Assembly: GCA_019247775.1 (NCBI GenBank)
Contig: JAFBAN010000119.1
Location: 1-41,914, forward strand
Length of the DNA: 41,914 nucleotides
Origin: Chitinophagaceae bacterium
GTDB taxonomy: Bacteria; Bacteroidota; Bacteroidia; Chitinophagales; Chitinophagaceae
Direction of reading: 5' to 3'
Shown here piece after piece: positions 1-9,417 of the stretch (position 1 is the stretch's first letter; each line of letters starts with the position of its first letter). The translations under genes were made by a program, and so were the position numbers. The notes below the pieces were generated by a model that saw only the letters and a program-made list of their open reading frames with translations, searched no databases and was not told the DNA's origin.

Positions 1-143
1 ATCAAAAGATAATAAAGCAGCAGATGCAGGCCTATGAAAAATAACCAGCATGCCAGAATGATATCAGACACGGTCTTTCTCCTCTTGCCGATCAACACCA
101 GGCCAAGAAAAAAAGCAATGCTGATACCGAAAATAAAAAACAT
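1..143 (-). CDS. Membrane-anchored AraC-type regulator, N-terminal fragment
   Basis: Reading leftward from an ATG at 143-141, 47 codons stay open to the window edge. They encode a hydrophobic start (MFFIFGISIAFFLGLVLIG), a basic loop (KRRKTVSD) and a second hydrophobic stretch (IILACWLFFIGLHLLLYYLL). This two-helix start is typical of Bacteroidota regulators that have an N-terminal multi-helix membrane domain and a C-terminal AraC helix-turn-helix, but the DNA-binding part lies outside the window. The family call therefore rests only on resemblance of the membrane segments. A longer open frame starting at 301 passes through this region in another frame and is not the gene. The gene is divergent from the amidohydrolase at 376. 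Confidence 0.5.
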   Translation of the reverse strand, partial: MFFIFGISIAFFLGLVLIGKRRKTVSDIILACWLFFIGLHLLLYYLL

Positions 144-375
144 CCGACGGTTATTCGTTTAGTTAAGCATGATGGCAGGTCAAACGCCTGTCTGTAAACA
201 TACAAAATACGCGCAGAGCCTTTGAGCCGGGAGTATAAACGGCGCACGAAATGGGCTAGTGGTTGTGTTGTCCGACGGCCGGTTTCCCGGCATACCTGCA
301 AATTCCCGGAATGCAGATGGCGCCGGATAAGCAGTATAACCGACTACAGACTATCTTAGTGTCCAATTGCTGCTT
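144..375. other. Divergent intergenic region
   Basis: These 232 bases separate two divergent genes and must hold both promoters. I see no clean TTTG-N19-TAnnTTTG match. The nearest boxes are one-mismatch -7-like sequences: TATCTTAG toward the amidohydrolase and TATGTTTA toward the leftward gene. No RNA gene or repeat is apparent. Confidence 0.4.
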
Positions 376-1953
376 ATGAAAAAGCTACTGGCTGCATTAA
401 GCCTGCTGTCAGCTTCGCTGCTGACTATCGCCCAAATCCCCGGCGCACCCGACCGAAAAGAAGGTTCCGGCCCTTACTCACAATTGATCCTCCGCGGCGT
501 TGTACTGATCAATGGAACAGGGGCGCCGCCGATGGGTCCTGTAGATATCGTGATCGAACAGAACAGGATCGTACAGATCAGTTCCCTCGGCAGTCCGGGC
601 GCGTCGATCGACCCTGCACGTCGTCCCAGATTAAAAGATGGTGGAAAAGAAATGAACTGCGAAGGCATGTATGCGCTGCCTGGCTTCATCGATATGCATG
701 GACATATTGGCGGAACGCCGCAGGGTGTTACAGCGGAATATGTTTACAAACTATGGATGGCGCATGGCATTACCACCATCCGCGACCCCTCAGCCGGCAA
801 CGGTCTTGCCTGGACACTCGATCAGAAAGCGAAAAGCGCAGCCAACAAAATAACAGCGCCAAGAATATTTGCGTATACTGCATTCGGACAGGGAAGTAGT
901 TCACCCATTACCAATGCAGAACAGGCCAGGGCCTGGGTACAGGAGAATGCTAAGAAAGGAGCCGATGGCATCAAGTTCTTCGGCGCATCGCCCGAGGTGA
1001 TGGACGCCGCTATCAGGGAGAACAAAAAGCTCGGACTCCGTTCCTGCTGCCACCATGCACAAACCGATGTGGCGAGATGGAATGTGCTCAATTCGGCAAG
1101 GGCCGGTATGACGAGCATGGAACACTGGTACGGCTTGCCCGAAGCGCTGTTCACCGATAAAACGATCCAGAACTTTCCGCCCGATTACAATTACAACGAT
1201 GAACAGCATCGGTTTGAAGAAGCGGGGAAATTATGGAAGCAGGCGGCCGCTCCCTATAGTGAACATTGGAACAAAGTGATGAATGAACTGCTATCGCTCG
1301 ATTTTACGCTCGACCCCACATTCAATATTTACGATGCCAACCGCGACCTGCAACGCGCCCGCCGTGCAGAATGGCATGAAACATACACGATGCCTTCGCT
1401 TTGGAAATTCTATGAACCCAGTTTACAGTCGCATGGATCTTACTGGCATAGCTGGGGAACGGAGCAGGAAGTGGAATGGAAAAACAATTACCGGCTCTGG
1501 ATGAGCTTTATCAATGAATACAAGAACCGGGGAGGGCGGGTAACTGCCGGGTTCGACAACGGCTTTATTTACCAGACCTATGGCTTTGGCTATATCCGCG
1601 AACTGGAGCTGCTGCGCGAAGCCGGGTTCCATCCGCTGGAAGTGATCCGTTCCGCCACATTGTATGGCGCTCAGGCGCTGGGCATGGACAAGGAGATCGG
1701 CAGCATTGAAACCGGTAAGCTGGCCGACATCGTGATCATCGACGCCAACCCGCTCAAAAACCTGCAGGTACTCTACGGCACCGGCGCCATCGAACTCACC
1801 GCCGACAACAAAGTGATCCGCAAAGGCGGCGTACTCTATACCATCAAAGACGGAATCGTCTACGACGCAAAACAATTATTATCCGATGTGAAAAGAATGG
1901 TAGATGAGGAGAAAAAGAAAACAGGGTGGCAGTTGAAACAACCAGGAAACTAG
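376..1953 (+). CDS. Exported amidohydrolase family protein
   Basis: A 525-residue protein of the metal-dependent amidohydrolase superfamily (imidazolonepropionase/prolidase-like). A signal peptide (MKKLLAALSLLSASLLTIAQ) suggests export. The metal-binding HxH is visible in FIDMHGH (H108, H110). Other likely ligands lie in CCHHAQ, MEHWYG and AGFDNG. The C-terminal return to the composite beta domain is the classic GSIETGKLADIVIIDANPL. The substrate cannot be told from sequence; relatives hydrolyse cyclic amides, dipeptides or lactones. The frame is open from a TTG at 367, but the ATG at 376 begins the signal peptide cleanly and is preferred. The gene stands alone, divergent from the partial regulator and convergent with the kinase gene at 2022; a heptad hairpin fills the gap after its stop. 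Confidence 0.85.
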   Translation: MKKLLAALSLLSASLLTIAQIPGAPDRKEGSGPYSQLILRGVVLINGTGAPPMGPVDIVIEQNRIVQISSLGSPGASIDPARRPRLKDGGKEMNCEGMYALPGFIDMHGHIGGTPQGVTAEYVYKLWMAHGITTIRDPSAGNGLAWTLDQKAKSAANKITAPRIFAYTAFGQGSSSPITNAEQARAWVQENAKKGADGIKFFGASPEVMDAAIRENKKLGLRSCCHHAQTDVARWNVLNSARAGMTSMEHWYGLPEALFTDKTIQNFPPDYNYNDEQHRFEEAGKLWKQAAAPYSEHWNKVMNELLSLDFTLDPTFNIYDANRDLQRARRAEWHETYTMPSLWKFYEPSLQSHGSYWHSWGTEQEVEWKNNYRLWMSFINEYKNRGGRVTAGFDNGFIYQTYGFGYIRELELLREAGFHPLEVIRSATLYGAQALGMDKEIGSIETGKLADIVIIDANPLKNLQVLYGTGAIELTADNKVIRKGGVLYTIKDGIVYDAKQLLSDVKRMVDEEKKKTGWQLKQPGN

Positions 1954-1959
1954 CGTTAG

Positions 1960-2020
1960 TTTGGAGTCTGGAGTAAAGAACTTACAACTTATACTCCAGA
2001 CTCCAGACTCCAAACTCCAG
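1960..2020. repeat. Heptad-repeat hairpin between convergent genes
   Basis: A perfect 15-bp inverted repeat (1960-1974 with 2000-2014) encloses a 25-nt loop. Both arms are built from 7-bp units: TTTGGAG and TCTGGAG on the left; ACTCCAG, ACTCCAG, ACTCCAA, ACTCCAG on the right (1993-2020). The right arm reaches to within one base of the stop codon of the kinase gene on the minus strand. There is no T-run. It may act as a transcript 3'-end structure for both convergent genes. Confidence 0.8.
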
Positions 2021-2021
2021 A

Positions 2022-3491
2022 CTATACTAATATGTTCTCTTCTAACGGAAAACTAATACTAATACTGCATCCCTTACCCGGCGATGACTGTATATCTACC
2101 AGTCCATTGTACAGATCGGCGCGGCTGATGATATTGTAGATGCCGATGCCTTTTCGTTGTTGTTTTGGATTGAAGCCGATACCGTCGTCGATGATGCGGA
2201 GGAAAATATTTTTGTCGGTGCGGGCCAGTTCTATATTCACATTGCTGGCATGGGCATGCTTCAGGATATTATTCATCTGCTCCTGTACGATCCGGAACAG
2301 GCTTAGTTTGAAATCGTAGATGATATCTTCCTCGTAAAAAGTATCTGCTGTTAATTCTATCTGCAGGGTGTTTACTGCAGAAACATCATCGAGCAGGCCT
2401 TCTACGGCCTTGCTCAGACCGAAATGTTTGATCAGCGGCGTTACCAGATTTTGCGAGAGCTTCCTGATCTCTTCGATGGCATTCAGGATAAACCCGGAGG
2501 ACTGCTTCAGCAATTCTGAACCTTCGGGCAGTTTCTGCTGGGCTGAAGCGATGTACATCATCGCCACGGTCAGCTGCTGGTTTACATTATCGTGCAGCTC
2601 GGTACTGATCTCGTACCGCTCTTTCTCCTGCACCTGGATGGTGGCTTCGGTGATCTCTTTCTGCTTCATCAGCCGCTCTTCTTCCAGTTTCTCCTCCAGC
2701 CGCACTTTTTCAGTGATATTATTATGTATGGCGAGAATGGCCGTACGGCCTTTGTACTCGATCTTATGCGAAGAAATGTCAAGCACCATCATCTCACCAT
2801 CTCTTTTCCTGTGATGCCAGATGCCGGTTTTGCGCGTAATGCCGGTTTCGACGAACTCCCTCACGAAGATCCGGGTGCGCTCGTGATCGTCTTCGGGCCG
2901 GAGATCGAACATGCTCATCCCGAGCAGCTCGTCGCGGGTATAACCATACTCTTCCTGGGCCACATCATTCACTTCCAGGATCTGGAAAGTATTGATATCC
3001 CAGATAAAAATGGGCAGCGGGTTATTGTAAAAAAGGTTCCGATAGCTCTCATTGCTCTCCCGCAGGCTTTCGCGGATCCGGTTACGCTCAATACTGTACT
3101 GGATCGATTTGGCCAGCAGCCGTTCATCGAACTCTCCTTTGATCAGGTAGTCCTGCGCTCCGCTTGCCATGGTCTCGAGTGCTAGATCCATATCTGCCAG
3201 ACCGGTGAGCACGATAATGGGGATGGCCGATGCATACTCGTTTACCTGTTCATAAGAGTTAAAGCCTGAACTGTCGGGCAGGGAAAGATCGAGCAGCACT
3301 ACGCTGATGGGCCGCTGGCGCAGCATATCTATGGCGGCTGCTGCGCTGGTAGCTTTGAGAATGCTGTCGAATGGCAGGCGCGTCATACGCAGCGTTTCCT
3401 CCAGCAGGAAAAGATCGCCTGGATTGTCCTCCACGATCAAAACTGTCAACAGGTTATTGTTTTCCTGGATAGCCATCGGTTGTTCATTCAT
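2022..3491 (-). CDS. Hybrid sensor histidine kinase, receiver-PAS-HisKA_3-HATPase
   Basis: 489 residues with an N-terminal response-regulator receiver domain (acidic E21/D22, phospho-acceptor D68 in VVLLDLSLPD, T96, K118). A PAS domain follows (about 150-260), then a coiled linker (265-295), a NarX/DesK-type HisKA_3 dimerisation helix (ERYEISTELHDNVNQQL, H300), and a HATPase domain (N407/N408, DDGIGF 435-440, GKGIGIYNI). No membrane segment is present, so it is cytoplasmic. The receiver at the front means the protein is probably an acceptor in a relay that tunes its own kinase. Kinases of this type usually signal to LuxR/NarL-type regulators, and none is encoded nearby. It lies 27 bp downstream of the next kinase gene and is probably co-transcribed with it. 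AGGA 8-11 bases before the ATG is a plausible ribosome site. Confidence 0.9.
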   Translation of the reverse strand: MNEQPMAIQENNNLLTVLIVEDNPGDLFLLEETLRMTRLPFDSILKATSAAAAIDMLRQRPISVVLLDLSLPDSSGFNSYEQVNEYASAIPIIVLTGLADMDLALETMASGAQDYLIKGEFDERLLAKSIQYSIERNRIRESLRESNESYRNLFYNNPLPIFIWDINTFQILEVNDVAQEEYGYTRDELLGMSMFDLRPEDDHERTRIFVREFVETGITRKTGIWHHRKRDGEMMVLDISSHKIEYKGRTAILAIHNNITEKVRLEEKLEEERLMKQKEITEATIQVQEKERYEISTELHDNVNQQLTVAMMYIASAQQKLPEGSELLKQSSGFILNAIEEIRKLSQNLVTPLIKHFGLSKAVEGLLDDVSAVNTLQIELTADTFYEEDIIYDFKLSLFRIVQEQMNNILKHAHASNVNIELARTDKNIFLRIIDDGIGFNPKQQRKGIGIYNIISRADLYNGLVDIQSSPGKGCSISISFPLEENILV

Positions 3492-3518
3492 CGTTGTAGT
3501 GTCCTGCTGTTACGTTGT

Positions 3519-5942
3519 TTAACTGAACTTATCTTCTAATTCCTTTGCTATGCTAAAATAAAAACAGCTGCCTTTGCCGGGTTCGGATTCCACCCAGATC
3601 TTCCCATGATGCCGCTCGACGATCTTTTTGCAAATGGCCAGGCCGATACCAGTACCACTGTATTCACTCTTGTGATGCAGCCGCTGGAACAGCACGAATA
3701 TCTTTTCAAAAAACAGCGGTTTAATGCCGATCCCGTTATCCCGCACGCTGAACACAAAATGCTTTTCTTCTTCCTTACCGCTCACATGGATCCTCGGCGG
3801 CGCATCGCTCTGGTATTTCAATGCATTACCGATCAGGTTCTGGAACAATTGGAACAACTGGGTACGGTTGGCCCGCACATCGGGCAGTTCATCAACCGTA
3901 ATGATCGCTTTACTTTCTTCAGCGGCTGCCAAAAATACGCTCACCACTTCATTTACCAGTCCATTGGTATGTATATCCTCGAAATCATCTTTGTTAGAAC
4001 CCACTCTCGAATACTGCAGCAGGTCCATGATCAGCTTTTTCATCCGATCTGCGCCGTCGACGGCGAAATGGATATACTGCTCGGCAGTTTCATCGATCTG
4101 ATCTTCATATCTTTTCTTGAACAACTGCAGAAAACTGGTGATCATCCTCAGCGGCTCCTGCATATCGTGTGAAGCGATATATGCAAAACGTTCCAGCTCC
4201 ACATTGGAAGCGGCCAGTTCATCGGCCCGCTGCTTGAGGCGATTGTTCAGCTCCAGCAGCAACGCTTCGCTTTCCTTACGCTCGGTAATATCCCGGGTAG
4301 CGCCCAGCAAACGGATGGCGCGGCCGGCGGCATCGCGAATGATATAGCCTTTGTCATGTACATAAGCATACTGGCCATTCTTCTTCAGGAAACGGTATTC
4401 ATCTTCCCAATAGATCTCAGCCGGGTCGCCGAGGATCTTCCGCTGTTTTTCAAATACAGCATCGAGATCATCCGGATGGATGCGTTTGTACCAGAAATTC
4501 TCCTCCTGCTCCGATTCTTCCAGCTCATACCCGAAAAGCATTTTGAGACCTTTACCGCGGCGGTGCACCATATTGGTTCCGGTATCCCAATCCCAGATCG
4601 CATCGTTCGTAGCCAGCGCCACCATATCGTAACTCTGGTTACTCATCTTTACGGCTTCTACCGACAATTTGTTCTCAAGGATGATCGTGAGCATATTCTT
4701 CGCTCTTTCCACCGTATACTCTTCGTCCTTACCGGGAAATTTTGGCTCTTTGTAGTACACAGCGAAAGTGCCCATCACATTATTGTAGGCATCCATCAGC
4801 GGAAAAGACCAGCAGGCGCGCAGACCATGCTCCGATGCCAGGTCCCTGAAGTCCTTCCAGAGCGGATCGGTCATCACATCCGTGACCACCACTTTTTCCT
4901 TTCTGAAAGCCGCCGATCCGCAGGAACCCACATTCTCCCCGATCTCCGCACCTTCTATGGCATCGCGAAAGCCTGCCGCCAGACTTGGGGCCGACCAATT
5001 ATACAGGCGGTTATTTTTTAACCGCAGTACGGAAACGATCATTTCAGGATGGATATTCTCGATGGCGCGCAGGTAAAAATCCAGGGTATGTTCAAGAATG
5101 CTGTCGGGCCGGGCATTCATCTCCAGCACATCGCGCTCGATCTTTTCGAGCGCCCGCAGGTTCTTGACCTCCGTTACATCCTTGATATAAACTGAAATGT
5201 ATTTTTCAGAAGGGTAAACGTTCACATCCGCCCACATCTTGTATTGCGGGAAATAATCGCGGAACCGGATCGATTTATTCTGATTATAAAGTTTCTCGAA
5301 ATCATCATACTGCTTCAGCATGATCAGGTCGGGGAATTCTTCCCAGATATTCTTGCCAACCACTTCCTCGGCTTTACGATGCAGCAGTTTTTCCACAGCG
5401 GTATTCCAGAAAAGCACCGTGAAATTCCGGTTTACGATAAAAAATCCATCGCCAAGGCTGTTCAATACGCTTTCGAGCAGGGCGCGACTGTCTTCCTCGC
5501 GCTGGTGGATGATGCGGACATCTTTTACCGCCTTAAGGGTTTCTGCCTGCTGGTCGGACAGATCCGTTGCAAGCGTGGCGGCCACCAGTCCGCCTTCGGA
5601 ATCCTCCACGATAACAGAAGATATCTCTACCGGGAACCGTTCACCATTTTTGCGAACACCGGTAACAAGGCCTTTGAATTTTCTTTGCTCCAGGCGCTCG
5701 TTCAGCATCAGGTTGAAATGCGGACCGGTGGTGTCAATCACGGCATCGCGGCCCAGCTGCAGTATTTCTTCCGCGGTATATCCGAACATAACGCAGGCTG
5801 CTTTATTGGCATGGAACAATCTGGTCGTCTTCGGATCGGCTAAGAAAAAAGCTTCGACCGAATGTTCGAAGAGTTCTTTATATGCGTCTATGCTTACCAA
5901 TAATGGCATCGGAGGGATATCTGATTTTGCCAGGGCAGTCAT
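3519..5942 (-). CDS. Soluble PAS-PAS-GAF-PAS sensor histidine kinase
   Basis: 807 residues from the ATG at 5942. Order: PAS (about 20-130), PAS (155-255), GAF (290-430), PAS_3 with PAC (440-555, ending LLGATRDITER), a coiled segment, HisKA (FAYIASHDMQEPLR, phospho-acceptor H592), and HATPase (FQNLIGNALKY, DNGIGI, GTGIGLAICKKIVERH). This layout matches bacteriophytochrome-like and PAS-type cytoplasmic kinases, with no transmembrane helix. The ligands of the sensory domains are unknown. The frame stays open to a TTG at 6017, but the ATG at 5942 follows AGAGG and is the better start. The kinase at 3491-2022 follows 27 bp downstream, so the pair is likely one operon and possibly one relay, with this kinase donating to the receiver of the other (inference). 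Confidence 0.9.
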   Translation of the reverse strand: MTALAKSDIPPMPLLVSIDAYKELFEHSVEAFFLADPKTTRLFHANKAACVMFGYTAEEILQLGRDAVIDTTGPHFNLMLNERLEQRKFKGLVTGVRKNGERFPVEISSVIVEDSEGGLVAATLATDLSDQQAETLKAVKDVRIIHQREEDSRALLESVLNSLGDGFFIVNRNFTVLFWNTAVEKLLHRKAEEVVGKNIWEEFPDLIMLKQYDDFEKLYNQNKSIRFRDYFPQYKMWADVNVYPSEKYISVYIKDVTEVKNLRALEKIERDVLEMNARPDSILEHTLDFYLRAIENIHPEMIVSVLRLKNNRLYNWSAPSLAAGFRDAIEGAEIGENVGSCGSAAFRKEKVVVTDVMTDPLWKDFRDLASEHGLRACWSFPLMDAYNNVMGTFAVYYKEPKFPGKDEEYTVERAKNMLTIILENKLSVEAVKMSNQSYDMVALATNDAIWDWDTGTNMVHRRGKGLKMLFGYELEESEQEENFWYKRIHPDDLDAVFEKQRKILGDPAEIYWEDEYRFLKKNGQYAYVHDKGYIIRDAAGRAIRLLGATRDITERKESEALLLELNNRLKQRADELAASNVELERFAYIASHDMQEPLRMITSFLQLFKKRYEDQIDETAEQYIHFAVDGADRMKKLIMDLLQYSRVGSNKDDFEDIHTNGLVNEVVSVFLAAAEESKAIITVDELPDVRANRTQLFQLFQNLIGNALKYQSDAPPRIHVSGKEEEKHFVFSVRDNGIGIKPLFFEKIFVLFQRLHHKSEYSGTGIGLAICKKIVERHHGKIWVESEPGKGSCFYFSIAKELEDKFS

Positions 5943-6016
5943 GCGCTGCCTCTTTGGAAATTGTCCAATTTCGTTAGTATTTGGGGAATGACCAAGATTA
6001 GTTGCGCAATTGACCA

Positions 6017-6059
6017 AAAAATGGCAGACCTCCGTTAAAACCGGCGGTCATCCATTTTT
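6017..6059 (-). terminator. Rho-independent terminator of the cytochrome gene
   Basis: AAAAATGG at 6017-6024 pairs with CCATTTTT at 6052-6059, with inner GACC/GGTC pairing. Read on the minus strand the hairpin ends in a run of T, 10 bp beyond the cytochrome stop codon and before the downstream kinase gene. Confidence 0.75.
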
Positions 6060-6068
6060 GCCCGCGGC

Positions 6069-7046
6069 TCATATTTTTTTGGGCGTGAATTTTTCTACTT
6101 TATTCCCGATCGGCTTCACCGTTCTCAGGTAAGTATAGATTGCGGCAAGATCGGCTTCCGTCATCCCCGCATACATGGTCCAGGGCATAGGCGAATTGAA
6201 ATCAGTCATGCCCAGTTTAGGGGAATGATAAGAACTGTCAACATAGGCTTTGAACCTGCTGATAAATGCAGCACGTGTCCAATCCCTGATCCCCGTTGCA
6301 TCCGTTGTGATATTTGCGGAGCGTACAGTGCCGCCTGGAAACAGAAATTCCCTTCCGCCGCCATACTCGGTTCCTTTCACCACTTCCCCTTTATCCGCCA
6401 TCGAGTGACAGTCGATACAACTTGCCATGGTTGCGAGGTACTGGCCATACTGTACGGAATCAGAAGGCATTGGCCTGGTCGCGAATTTGGGTTTTGCCGG
6501 CGTCAGGTGCATCAATACATTGACAGGGAAATCGGCTTTCGACCTTGGCACATCATTCTTTACCGGCGGCAGGCTGCGGATATAAGCGATGATGCTGTAT
6601 ACGTCTTCCTGGTCGGATACGCCATAATGCTGGTAAGGCATGAGTGGAAACAACGCAGATCCGTCTTTGCTTACCCCGCTCGAGACTGCACGCAGCACTT
6701 CGCCATCGGTCCAGCTGCCGATGCCATACGGTGTAATATTGCGTGCATAGAAAGTTCCGGGGAAACCGAATTGCCGGGGGAAAGAATCTCCGCCTTTGCC
6801 GTAACTGCCGTCCACCATAGGGCCCGAGAATTGGGACCAGTCGCGGGTAGAATGGCAGTCGATGCATACAGCCACATGTTCTGCCAGGTATTTTCCTCTT
6901 TCGATCCGCTGGGGCGTTGCTTCAATTTTTACATTCGCGGCAGGCCCCACATTAGGCAGGAAAAAATACACATAGGCCGCCGCAGCCCCGGCAATGATCA
7001 CGAGCAGGAATACGATCACCACAAGGGCTCTGACAATTTTTCTCAT
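6069..7046 (-). CDS. Membrane-anchored dihaem cytochrome c
   Basis: 325 residues with an N-terminal hydrophobic helix (about 5-29) that is either an anchor or an uncleaved signal. Two class-I cytochrome c domains follow, each with a CIDCH haem-attachment site (C61/C64/H65 and C210/C213/H214). Candidate distal Met ligands lie in FPLMPYQHYG and SPMPWTMYAGM. The layout resembles the cytochrome subunits of periplasmic dehydrogenases and other c-type electron carriers. No dehydrogenase or oxidase gene sits beside it, so its redox partner is unknown. It has its own terminator, and the 161 bp in front of it probably hold its promoter; no convincing promoter boxes were found. Confidence 0.85.
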   Translation of the reverse strand: MRKIVRALVVIVFLLVIIAGAAAAYVYFFLPNVGPAANVKIEATPQRIERGKYLAEHVAVCIDCHSTRDWSQFSGPMVDGSYGKGGDSFPRQFGFPGTFYARNITPYGIGSWTDGEVLRAVSSGVSKDGSALFPLMPYQHYGVSDQEDVYSIIAYIRSLPPVKNDVPRSKADFPVNVLMHLTPAKPKFATRPMPSDSVQYGQYLATMASCIDCHSMADKGEVVKGTEYGGGREFLFPGGTVRSANITTDATGIRDWTRAAFISRFKAYVDSSYHSPKLGMTDFNSPMPWTMYAGMTEADLAAIYTYLRTVKPIGNKVEKFTPKKI

Positions 7047-7207
7047 ATGGTAGTTGTTTGTTTATTTTTCCTTTCCAATAAACAGCATACGGGCAATGCT
7101 GACAGGAACTGCACAGGGGGAGCACAGGCAGTTGATGCATTCATAGAAGCAGTTTGCACACAAGATAATCGGAAGAACCAGAAAAACCAATCGACGCAGA
7201 TTTTTTA

Positions 7208-8992
7208 TCAGTCGTAGATACGGTCTATAGCATCCCTGAATTTCTCCATCACCACTTTGCGTTTGAGGCTCATCTTGGGGGTCATCTCACCCGTTTCAAG
7301 CGTCCATTCCCTTGGTAAGAGCTCAAATTTTTTGATCTGCTCCACATGATTGAAGAGGTTATTATTTTCTTCTACCAGTTCCTTGTATTTGGCCAGCACC
7401 AGTGGATGTCGGATCAGTTCCTGGTTGGTGCTGTAGGTAATATTTTTTTCACGCGCCCATTCGGTAAGTGCCGGGAAAGACGGCACGATCAATGCGCCCA
7501 CGAATTTTCTTTCGGCGCCTACTACCATAACCTGCTCTATAAAGGGATTTTCCTTCAGCTTATTCTCGATAGGTTGCGGCGCCACATATTTGCCGCCGCT
7601 GGTCTTGAACAGTTCCTTTTTCCGATCGGTGATCTTGAGGAATTTCCCTTCATCCCATACCCCGATATCGCCGGTATGCAGCCAGCCATCGACGATTGTT
7701 TCAGCAGTCAGATCGGGACGCTTGTAATAGCCTTCCATTACAGAAGGTCCGGCCACGCAGATCTCCCCGTCATCCGCCAGTTTAACCTGTATCCCGTTGA
7801 TCGGAGGACCAACCGTTCCGAATTTGGTGCCGCCTTTTTCTTTTCGGTTTACGCAGATCACCGGGCTGTTCTCCGTAGGACCATAGCCCTCATAGACCGG
7901 AACTCCTGCTGCATTGAAGATGCGCAACAGTTTTACCTGGCAGGCCGCGCCGCCAGTAACAACATAGGATACATTACCTCCCAGCGCTTCGCGCCATTTG
8001 CTGAAAATAAGTTTGTTGGCGAGGGCCAGCTGCATATTGTACCATGCGCCGCGGCTAACACGGTTATCGTATTTCTCGCCCAGCGCAACGGCCCAGAAAA
8101 ACAGTTTGCGTTTAATGCCGGTAAGCTCGCTGCCTTTGAGCATGATACGTTCGAATACTTTTTCCAGCAGGCGAGGCACGGTAGTAAATCCATCGGGCTT
8201 TACTTCCCGCAGGTTATCGCCGATGGTTTCCAGGCTTTCGGCATAGTAGATACTGATACCGCTGAAGAGATAGATATAGGTTACCAGCTTCTCGAAAATA
8301 TGGTTCAGCGGCAGAAAGCTCAGCACCTTGGTCTGGGGCGCATCTTCGAACGGAAAACTTTCTTTTGAATAATAGAGGTTGCTGTAAATATTCCGGTGGC
8401 TCAACATCACTCCTTTCGGCGTACCGGTAGTGCCCGAGGTATAAATAATGGTAGCAAGATGTGATACGGGTATGGCGGCTTTGATCATATTCATCTGCTG
8501 CAGCGATGCCTCATCTGCCATTTGCAGCACTTCGAGCCAGTGCGGTGCACCCGCTACCTGGTCGAAAGTGTAAATCGTTTTCAGTGAGGGAATATTGGGC
8601 GCAATGCTTTTTACCTTATCGAGCAGTTCCTGGCTGCTCACAAACATGTATTTAACAGCCGCATCTTTGAGAATGAATTCCAGTTCCAGCGGATTGGTGG
8701 TCGGATACACAGGTACCAGGATGGCTCCCAGTTGCTGCACGGCCATGTCGGCGATCAGCCATTCGGGACGGTTATTGCTCATGATAGCGATCTTATCGCT
8801 GCCATCAGGCGTCATATCATTTCCGCTAACCCCGAGTTTGAGTAAACCGGCGCTCAGTTTATTGACGCTGTCGGCCACATGCGCCGTACTATAATGCACC
8901 CAGTTGCCGCGTTCCTTGGCGTTCAGCATGTCTTCTTTGGGAAAATGCTGCAACTGGTAATCCAGGCAATCAAAGAGTCGTTTGATGGTCAT
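7208..8992 (-). CDS. Long-chain acyl-CoA synthetase (AMP-forming)
   Basis: 594 residues of the ANL adenylating superfamily. It activates fatty acids with ATP and CoA for lipid synthesis or breakdown. The P-loop TSGTTGTPKG is at about 185-194. Later motifs are GYGPTENSP (A5), GWLHTGDIG (A7), and TDRKKELFKTSGGKYVAPQPIENKL (A8-A10 region, linker and catalytic Lys area). Length and the SGGKYVAPQPIE motif fit the long-chain (FadD15/ACSL-like) branch rather than the short-chain one. It lies 30 bp downstream of the 2TM gene and is probably co-transcribed with it. No terminator was seen after the stop. Confidence 0.9.
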   Translation of the reverse strand: MTIKRLFDCLDYQLQHFPKEDMLNAKERGNWVHYSTAHVADSVNKLSAGLLKLGVSGNDMTPDGSDKIAIMSNNRPEWLIADMAVQQLGAILVPVYPTTNPLELEFILKDAAVKYMFVSSQELLDKVKSIAPNIPSLKTIYTFDQVAGAPHWLEVLQMADEASLQQMNMIKAAIPVSHLATIIYTSGTTGTPKGVMLSHRNIYSNLYYSKESFPFEDAPQTKVLSFLPLNHIFEKLVTYIYLFSGISIYYAESLETIGDNLREVKPDGFTTVPRLLEKVFERIMLKGSELTGIKRKLFFWAVALGEKYDNRVSRGAWYNMQLALANKLIFSKWREALGGNVSYVVTGGAACQVKLLRIFNAAGVPVYEGYGPTENSPVICVNRKEKGGTKFGTVGPPINGIQVKLADDGEICVAGPSVMEGYYKRPDLTAETIVDGWLHTGDIGVWDEGKFLKITDRKKELFKTSGGKYVAPQPIENKLKENPFIEQVMVVGAERKFVGALIVPSFPALTEWAREKNITYSTNQELIRHPLVLAKYKELVEENNNLFNHVEQIKKFELLPREWTLETGEMTPKMSLKRKVVMEKFRDAIDRIYD

Positions 8993-9022
8993 GGCAATCG
9001 TCGTTCAGTAAAACAGTATCCG

Positions 9023-9301
9023 CTATTGGTTGGAGTTGCGCTTTAATTTCTCATATTCCTGGTGTGTCATCTCGTCCCTATCCCCGCTGTAGGCATCGAA
9101 ATACTGGAACCCGATGGCGATACCCCACACCAGCATCACCCAAACCGGCCAGGGATACCTGTGACTGCCTCCTCGATGCCCATCGGTAAACCACCAGACG
9201 CCCCATAGAAAGGCGGAGATGACCATGCAGCTGAATAATGATTTCCGGAAACCGGCCCTTTTACGGGCTATGCGCCAGAGCCTTTCATCTTTGGGTTCCA
9301 T
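9023..9301 (-). CDS. Small 2TM-domain membrane protein
   Basis: 92 residues with two hydrophobic helices (about 22-40 and 50-70) and charged ends. The pattern ARKRAGFRKSL, PWPVWVML, GIAIGFQYFDAY, EYEKLK matches the Bacteroidota 2TM domain (PF13239). Its function is unknown; the domain also occurs fused to or near two-component and membrane-stress proteins. It is probably the first gene of a two-gene unit with the acyl-CoA synthetase. A heptad hairpin lies 49 bp upstream, between this gene and the TPR gene. Confidence 0.75.
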   Translation of the reverse strand: MEPKDERLWRIARKRAGFRKSLFSCMVISAFLWGVWWFTDGHRGGSHRYPWPVWVMLVWGIAIGFQYFDAYSGDRDEMTHQEYEKLKRNSNQ

Positions 9302-9350
9302 ACAGGTAGTTTAGGAGTATCAAAATAGCGAAAAAAACCTGAATGGAACG

Positions 9351-9406
9351 AACAAGAAACGAGAAACGCGGAACAGTACACCGTTCCGCGTTTCTCGTTT
9401 CTTGTT
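9351..9406. repeat. Heptad-repeat hairpin, perfect 24-bp stem
   Basis: The arm at 9351-9374 is an exact reverse complement of 9383-9406, with an 8-nt loop. AAC recurs every 7 bases in the left arm (AACAAGA, AACGAGA, AACGCGG, AAC at 9351, 9358, 9365, 9372). It begins 11 bp after the stop codon of the TPR gene. It probably ends or protects that transcript; there is no T-run. Confidence 0.85.
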
Positions 9407-9417
9407 TGAATTAATTG

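Noticed and set aside
6225..8368. Long plus-strand frames opposite the cytochrome and acyl-CoA synthetase genes
   Set aside because: Both minus-strand genes carry complete family motifs; the antisense frames carry none.
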